From: Symsagittifera roscoffensis
Taxonomy: Eukaryota; Xenacoelomorpha; Acoela; Convolutidae
DNA: 64,000 bases
NCBI RefSeq assembly: GCF_963678635.1
Contig: NC_087069.1
Coordinates: 46,828,276 to 46,892,275, forward strand
Direction: 5' to 3'
The first letter of the stretch is position 1. Each line of letters starts with the position of its first letter. A model generated the notes under the pieces. It was not told where the DNA came from. It saw only the letters and a program-made list of their open reading frames with translations, and made no database searches. The position numbers and the translations under genes are program-made. This document shows positions 58,601 to 64,000 of the stretch, in pieces.

Positions 58601-61087
58601 AGGTCCGCGACTCATGTTGCGATCGAAATGGGTAGCCAAAATGGACTTTCTGCGACTAAAATTGCATCAACCCGCAAAAGGTTTGAGGCGCGTAACGTCG
58701 CAACATACCCAATTTGGGTCGCAATGTTCGCAACATAAGTCCACGACCTCGAACCGGGAAGAAAAATTTTCTCACCCTTATTCTGAGTTAAGTCATGTTC
58801 TAAAAACTTGTAGCCTATGAAGCACAATTTAATTTAGATTACTAACGTTTCTATGTGTAATATCATTGTAAACTTTAATTGACATAAACTTAAGCTCATG
58901 ATGAAGTTTTAAATAAGATTAAATTTGCGAATTGAGTCCGTGTAGAATAAATTGAAAAACTGGATTTTCATTTCGAAAACCACTTTAATCAATGCACCAA
59001 TTTTCTTGAAGGCTTACAAATTTGACTCGATAACTGACATTAGACAATTCATTTTTGTGTGTGTTCAAGGACTGACAAGTTCATGTATGATGTCCGAATA
59101 TGATCAGAAAAGTCATTTTGATCTTAATGACTATTACTACGGCAAGCAGTTTTTCGGTGAAAATTGCAATAAACGACTCGAAGATGAGGGACGAGGGCGC
59201 AAAAAAGCCTTGATTTGTTTTTAGTCTTCGAACCTGGAGAGTGTGTAGATGACGCACAATGTATGGACTTCCAGTACTGTAAAAGAGAATCTGGATTATG
59301 TATACGGAGACCGTGCAAAGAAGATGCAGACTGTGTTTACCCCGAGAAACTTTACTGCGCGCTCACCATGTTTGACGGTCGAAGATGCATGACCAGTGCG
59401 TAATAATTATGCAAGAACCGAAACTAATTTTCTTTTTTAGACCATTTCAGAGGCGGATTTAGGAGGGGGGGGGGCAGACGCGTCTTTTTTAGTGCTTTAG
59501 GAGAACTCGGAAAATCAATTTGGTCGACCTAGAAAAAAAAGTCGTCAAAATTTTCAAAATTTTTTTTGAAATCCCCCCCTCGAGAAAATTTTAGATTCGC
59601 CCCTGGACCATTACTTTTCAAAAAGGAATTTCCGAAGATTTACGTCATCTAAATAAATTCCCATTTTTGTTATACTCCCAACTTTAAATTCCCAAATTTG
59701 CCTGTTAATCCCTATTTTCAAGTTGGGTCAGATTAATTTCATAAAACATCTTGAAGTTGAAGTACATCGAAAGTAGCTAACTGTTTCTTTAAGTCCAATG
59801 AAAGTAAAGATCTTTCTTGCAACATGCCCCTGGAAATAGCCGAATAAAAAAATAAAAGAAAAAGTTTTTTTTTAATTATCGAGGGCTAAAAAATTGACGG
59901 CTGATCTGTCTGTTCAAGATTTCAACAGGAAAAAAGTAGACCCAAGTTGATATTGTAAAATTTTTTCGTTTGGCCCTCAAAAAATTCCTAATCCGATTGC
60001 AGTTTATAATTCACCCAACTATTTTTAATTTGAGATTAATTTTGAAAACATGTAAACAATTAGGTGGCTATGAGCACTGTTACATCAATTCCTCAAGTTT
60101 TTTAAAACTATATAAAAAGCATCTTCGGAAAATTGATTAGATTCAAACGGAAGAAAAAAACTACGAGAAATGATTGCTTGTGATGCCAATTTTTTTAAAC
60201 TAGCAGGACATATAGTTTGAAATATTCTAATTTAGAGCTTCTAATTCTAGAATAATCTAGAACAGAAGCTGTTGCAAAAATGCAAAGCAAATAAAATGAG
60301 AATGCAATAAAACGGGCTGAGCTGAAGTGCAACTATGCGCTGGTGCTTATGCTTGTTCATATAACTCTCGTACTGTTCATATTTGATCGACAAAAAAATA
60401 ACTATTACGTGGCAAATTTCTAGTTAACTTTTGAACCTAGAACAGACATCAATTTCCATTTAGAAAACTTCAGTTTTGCCGGATAATTCGGTAGGAAATA
60501 TGCTCAAACATGCCTCTGGGACCTTTTTTACACAGCTATGATGTTTTTTGGCCTGACCATCCTTTTTTTCTGAAATCCCTCTTGGCGCCTTAAAATTAAT
60601 TAGAATTTATATCCATATTGTGCTCACAAACCAAGAGCCAAAAATTTTGGCAAAAATTGCCGTTGAAAGAATTCCAAATAGATCGAGAAAATCAAAAAAG
60701 ATGACCTGCAAATTGGCATTATTTTTCGAAACTCAACTCTCCCGCACAAATAGTATTGCGCACGCTACTAATCATTTTTTTTTGTGTTTCACTAAATCAA
60801 TTAAAATTTTTATTTTTTAGTAAAGTTTTAGACTTTCAGAAATTATCTCAATCTTATCACTTTTAATCAGTTATTATGAACGTAAGATGTATTTATTTGA
60901 ATGTTTTCTATGTCTTATAGGGCCAAAAACAAGATTCACAGAACCCGCGCCATCTTCAAAAACAACGACAACCACAAAACCAAAATTGACGACAGCTGCA
61001 CCAATCAAAATAAGTACGACTTGCTATAATGGCGATGATTTACGGCGAGCTGTTTTCCTACGAAGAACAGACACGAACGAATTCTAA
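49515..61087 (+). CDS. Secreted cysteine-rich protein, paralogue 2 (four exons)
   Basis: Predicted exons: 49515-49584, 55243-55428, 59225-59395 and 60921-61087, giving 197 aa. Exon 1 is a signal peptide (MVAFYCVLTILIGAVHS). Exon 2 carries C-x5-C-x5-C-x4-C-x4-C-x7-C-x5-C-x4-C. Exon 3 carries C-x5-C-x5-C-x6-C-x4-C-x5-C-x7-C-x9-C. Both spacings are identical to gene 1, and exon 3 has the same 171-nt length. Exon 4 encodes a Thr/Lys/Pro tail (SSKTTTTTKPKLTTAAPIK) with one cysteine and a longer C-terminus than gene 1. Splice sites: donors GTCAGA, GTAAGT and GTGCGT; acceptors TTTTGCAG, TTTTTAG and CTTATAG. All introns are phase 1. Introns are far larger than gene 1's and filled with repeats: satellite and MITEs (intron 1), a 370-bp duplication and R1 (intron 2), family C (intron 3). 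The Thr-rich tail may be O-glycosylated. Function unknown; extracellular. Confidence 0.75.
52509..52726. mobile_element. hAT-like MITE family E, copy 1, inside the satellite
   Basis: 218 bp, starting GGCTCTTTTCCAGTTCCCCC and ending GGGGAACTGGAAAAGAGCC. It is flanked by a perfect 8-bp duplication TAAAATTA (52501-52508 and 52727-52734), which is part of the satellite consensus, so the insertion site is certain. Confidence 0.88.
52951..53162. mobile_element. hAT-like MITE, related family, inside the satellite
   Basis: Starts GGGCTCTGTTTCCTTTCCCC and ends GGGGAAGGAAAAAGAGCC, inverted to each other. The flanks are TCAAATCA on the left and CCAAATCA on the right, an 8-bp duplication with one difference. 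The interior differs from copy 1, so this is a sister family sharing terminal sequence. Confidence 0.8.
54961..55177. mobile_element. hAT-like MITE family E, copy 2, 65 bp before exon 2 of gene 2
   Basis: 217 bp, GGCGGGCTCTTTTCTAGTTC to GGGGATTGGAAAAAAGCC. The interior is the reverse complement of copy 1 (AATTGTCGATTTGTTCTTCA, ATGTTTCGCTGTAACGTATG). It is flanked by a perfect AAAAATTG duplication (54953-54960 and 55178-55185). It ends 65 bp upstream of exon 2, close to the likely branch-point region. Confidence 0.85.
55530..56262 (+). repeat. 370-bp tandem duplication in intron 2 of gene 2
   Basis: 55530-55899 and 55900-56262 are nearly identical: both start ATATTAGATGAACTCCACTG and both contain AAAACGAGCGAGCAGGTTGT and TCAGATCTGCTTGCTCGCAG. 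By eye they differ at only a few percent of positions, so the duplication is recent. Confidence 0.88.
56595..56960 (-). repeat. Dispersed repeat R1, copy 2 (inverted)
   Basis: Reverse complement of 14215-14600: CAAGACTGCTCGTATCAGAG, then CCGCTTACGCGTTAATAGCG and TATCGCGCG, in reversed order. Located in intron 2 of gene 2. Confidence 0.65.
56961..58592. other. Intron 2 of gene 2, no further gene
   Basis: AT-rich. Bases 58085-58130 (GATCCAGTTTTCTCAAATTG then GGTAGATTTTAT) look like a lone relic of the satellite's inverted-pair segment. Confidence 0.35.
58593..58758. mobile_element. Small inverted-repeat element (family F)
   Basis: A 166-bp element with long imperfect arms. The left reads CCTGGTTGAGGTCCGCGACT then CATGTTGCGA; the right, reversed, reads CCCGGTTCGAGGTCGTGGAC then TTATGTTGCGA. 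Its CpG content stands out from the surroundings. It lies in intron 2 of gene 2. ORFs on both strands here are by-products. Confidence 0.65.
59448..59605. mobile_element. MITE family C, copy 2 (8-bp TSD)
   Basis: 158 bp starting CAGAGGCGGATTTAGGAGGG and ending TTTAGATTCGCCCCTG. Flanked by GACCATTT and GACCATTA, an 8-bp target duplication with one difference. It sits 52 bp after the end of exon 3 of gene 2. Confidence 0.75.
59606..60920. other. Rest of intron 3 of gene 2
   Basis: AT-rich DNA with no gene or clear repeat. Confidence 0.4.
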
Positions 61088-61234
61088 CTGTAATGGTTAA
61101 TTTAAAAAAAACGGTTTCGAAAGCCTTTAAGCTAAACTAAGACAAAAACAAACTAAGGAAACAGTGATTTTTTTTGCCCGATATATTTCAGAATTGTAAA
61201 AAGCGATATATCTACTTTTCAAAGAGAAACGGAG

Positions 61235-62905
61235 CTTCAACACCAATCAGACGCCGTGATTCAAAAAAGACTGACAGCGCGACTTAAGAAAACACTGACG
61301 GTGCGACTGAGGAAAAGACTGACGCCGTGACTTGCAAAAAGAATGACGGCGCGACCCAAAAAAGACAGTCGACGCGACTTAAGAAAATAATGAAGGTTCG
61401 ATTTAAAAAAAGACTGACTGCGCGACTTACGAAAAGACCGACGGCGCGATTTACAAAAAAATTTCAGCGGCGGGACTTACGAAAAGACTGACTGACGCTG
61501 CGATTCAAGAAAATACAGATGGCGCGACCCAAGAAAAGACAGATGTCGCGACTGACGAAAAAACTTCAGCGGCGCGACTTACGAAGAGACTGACGAGGCT
61601 CCCAACAAAAGACTGACAGTGCTACTTAAAAAATAATGAAAGTGTGAGGTAAGAAAAGACTGACTGCACGACTTACGAAAAGACCGATGGCGCGAATTAC
61701 AAAAAAAATTCAGCGGCGCGACTTACGAAGAGGCTGACGGCGCGTCCCAACAAAAAGCTGACGGCGCGACTTAAAAAAAGACTGTTCGCCCGACATAAGA
61801 AAAAAATAGTGGTTCGACGGCGCAACTTAATAAAAGATGTGAGCGGCACGAATTAAGAAAAGAATGACGCCGCGACTTATAAAAAGACCGACGGCGCGAT
61901 CTACGAAAAGACTTGAGCGAAAAGACAAAAAAAACTCACGCCGTGACTTGAGAAAGGACTGAGACCGCGACTCAAGAAAAGAGAGACAGCACGACCAAAG
62001 AAAAGACTGACCACGCGACATAAGAAACGACTGTCGGTTCGACCTAAGAAAAGAATGAAAACAAGACTTAAGAAAAGACTGTTGGTTCGGTTTACGATAG
62101 CACCGTCGGCGCGACTTAAGAAAAGACCTAAGCGGCACGTCTTAAGAAAAGACTAACACCCCAAATTTAAAAAAAGGCTAACGCCGCGACTTACGAAAAG
62201 ACCGACGGCGTGACTTGCAAAAACATTTAGGCGGCAAGACTTAGAGAACTCTCGTTTCCTCTTGAGAAAAAACTGACGCCGCGACTTAAAAAAAACTGAT
62301 GGCGCAACTTACGAAAAGACTGGTGGCATACCTGACAAAAGCTCGACTTAAAAAAAGAAAGACACAGCAAGTTTGAAAAAGACCGATAGCGCGAAATAAG
62401 AAAAGAATGACGGCATGATTTAAAAAGGACTAACGGCGTGACTTACCGAAACACGGACGACGCAACTTAAGAAAAGACTTAAGCGATGCGACTTAAGAAA
62501 AAACTGACGCCGCGACTTGAGAAAAAACTGACGCCGCGGCTTGAGAAAAGACTGATGGCGCTACTTAAGAAAATACTTAAGCAGCGCAACTTGAGAAGAA
62601 ACTGGCGCTGCGACTTATTAAAAGACCGACAGCGCTACTCAAGGAAAAAGGACGGCGCAACCCAAGAAAAGACTGTTGGCGCGACTTAAGAAAAGACTGA
62701 CAGCGCGACTTACAAAATGACCGACGGCGTGACTTACGAAAAGTCCAATGGCTCAGCTTAAGAAAAGACTGATGACGCGACAAACGAAAGTTCCAATGGC
62801 GCGACTTAAGAAAAGACTGACTGCGCGAATTACGATAACACCGACGTCGCGACATAAGAAAAATCTTTAGCGGCGAGACTCACAAAAAGACTGACGCTGC
62901 GACTT
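61235..62905. repeat. 1.67-kb minisatellite, 24-bp unit, downstream of gene 2
   Basis: Roughly 65-70 variants of AAAAGACTGACGGCGCGACTTAAG-like units (GACGGCGCGAC core; AAGAAAAGACTGA linker). It is much richer in GC and CpG than the surroundings. The 24-bp period equals eight codons, so frames reading SFLKSRRQ on the - strand stay open for up to about 100 codons, but unit-length variants break them. I regard it as non-coding satellite DNA starting about 150 bp after the stop codon of gene 2. Confidence 0.85.
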
Positions 62906-63049
62906 TAAAAACTTTTTTTTCATTATCAGTCAATTATCTATTTGGTTCATTTTTTCAATTTTTTGTTTCGTTTAGGTCCACGTTTTACATTACTAGCAGA
63001 GTCTGCATATAGCTAGCCAATTTCTCTTCTTTGTAGAACATCCGTAAAT

Positions 63050-64000
63050 ATTTCTCTAGGGTAAGAAATCATGGTCTGAGCCAAGACTCCTCCACTTGGT
63101 CCTTGTGCATCGGAAGCACACACTGGAAGAACGGAGCACGGCAAAAGACAGCCGGCACTTCACCCAATTCATAGTTTTACTCTAGGGTTTCTCCCACTTG
63201 GTAGATGATTCTTCTCCTATTCTCCGAAGGAAACTTGCAAATTCTGGAGCAAGCATCCCATCAACAGATACGACAAGAGGAATGAAAGACATATGTCTTT
63301 CCTGACACGCGTCTGATTATTTTGTCCTTTTCTCAACCTCTGCTGAGTGCAAAACGCTCGTGGGGCTTCTGGTCTGATAGGAGACGGCGTCGGTGTCAGA
63401 GACACGAATATCAAAAGACGCTCCTCCCTGTCAAACATAAACTCGGGTGTCTTACATTAATGCGGGTGTCTCATCTTGCGGGTTGTATTCTCTAATAACA
63501 GGCTCTCTGTACATCCTTCCACACCAAAGAAGCTAAGTCGCCTACAACATCCCTAATCTCATTGTGCCGTAAAGTTAAGAGACCACCTTTTTTGCACTTT
63601 AACGCATGCCGTAGGGTGAATGGTGACTGGCAACCATCACAAAAAGTTGGCGAAGCGATCAAGTTTTTGTTATACCGGACACTCAATGCATCCCGAAACT
63701 CCACTTCCAAAAGATCAAAATTTTCTGCAGCAATCGGTAACGCTGTCAGCCAGGCAGACAAGCTTCCTTCATTGATTCTTTTTACTGCACGAACTTGGTC
63801 TGCTGGTAGCTCATTCAATAACTCCCCCAACAACTCTTCATGTTTTTCTTAAATTATTCGATGATTTTTTTCCGCGATCGGGACATTTGCTTTCTGTGGT
63901 TTTCATGGGAAAAACCGTGCTGATCAACAATAGCATCATAAAGAACCGTAACTGCTTCCCGTGACGTGTTGTAAGACTCATCAGCGAAACCCTTTCTTGC
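63050..64000 (-). mobile_element. Retrotransposon ORF, C-terminal part, class uncertain
   Basis: On the - strand, open stretches read in order: LNELPADQVRAVKRINEGSL, SVRYNKNL, the Cys/His motif CDGCQSPFTLRHALKCKKGG, LLTLRHNEIRD, then FIPLVVSVDGMLAPEF, EESSTKWEKP and VKCRLSFAVLRSSS. This run (HALxCKKGG, RHNEIRD, then VSVDGxL..E and a KW.KP tail) is, as I recall it, the C-terminal module of a retroelement polyprotein common in cnidarian and other invertebrate genomes. Whether it is LINE or another class cannot be decided here. The element runs off the right edge of the window and is not whole. Confidence 0.6.

Noticed and set aside
58612-58827. Frames of 68-71 codons on both strands
   Set aside because: They coincide with the arms of the small inverted-repeat element at 58593-58758.
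61827-62855. - strand frames rich in SFLKSRR repeats
   Set aside because: Products of the 24-bp minisatellite; unit-length variation breaks every frame, and equivalent frames appear on the + strand.

Overview
The window is AT-rich, intron-bearing eukaryotic DNA, almost certainly from an invertebrate animal. Coding exons are short and split by GT-AG introns (donors mostly GTAAGT/GTAAGC, acceptors TTTTGCAG or TTTTAG). Long stretches are non-coding and crowded with small inverted-repeat transposons, satellites and larger mobile elements. The phylum cannot be fixed from the sequence alone.

Host genes are few. A single exon of an alpha-1,4-glycosyltransferase (Gb3-synthase type) lies at 2074-2658 (-). 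The best-supported genes are a pair of paralogues on the + strand: gene 1 (6250-12535, 178 aa) and gene 2 (49515-61087, 197 aa). Each has four exons joined only at phase 1: a signal peptide, an 8-cysteine exon, a second 8-cysteine exon and a Thr/Pro-rich terminal exon. Cysteine spacing is identical between the two. A decayed extra copy of the first exon sits at 48773. Between the two genes, on the - strand, lie a damaged tetraspanin-like locus (46632-47601) and a small secreted cysteine-rich ORF (47818-48207).

The gap between the paralogues holds two large mobile elements. An old, broken Ty3/gypsy-type LTR retrotransposon occupies 17434-23139 (-). A 13.48-kb Polinton/Maverick-type element occupies 26591-40070, with about 0.5-kb terminal inverted repeats (AGTAGTAG...CTACTACT) and a perfect 6-bp target duplication, AGTATC. 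It carries a protein-primed family B DNA polymerase region with zinc fingers and several unassigned ORFs, and is broken. Its intergenic regions hold three strikingly regular arrays of animal promoter motifs: CArG boxes every 18 bp, palindromic CRE sites every 59 bp and CCAAT boxes every 54 bp.

Introns of gene 2 are equally notable. Intron 1 is largely a satellite of about 18 monomers (240-250 bp) containing a seven-monomer block duplication. Small hAT-like elements with 8-bp target duplications are inserted in and beside it, which lets the events be ordered. Intron 2 has a 370-bp tandem duplication. Downstream of gene 2 is a 1.7-kb, relatively GC-rich 24-bp minisatellite, and the right edge is the C-terminal part of a retrotransposon ORF (-). 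At least five families of small inverted-repeat elements are dispersed through the window.
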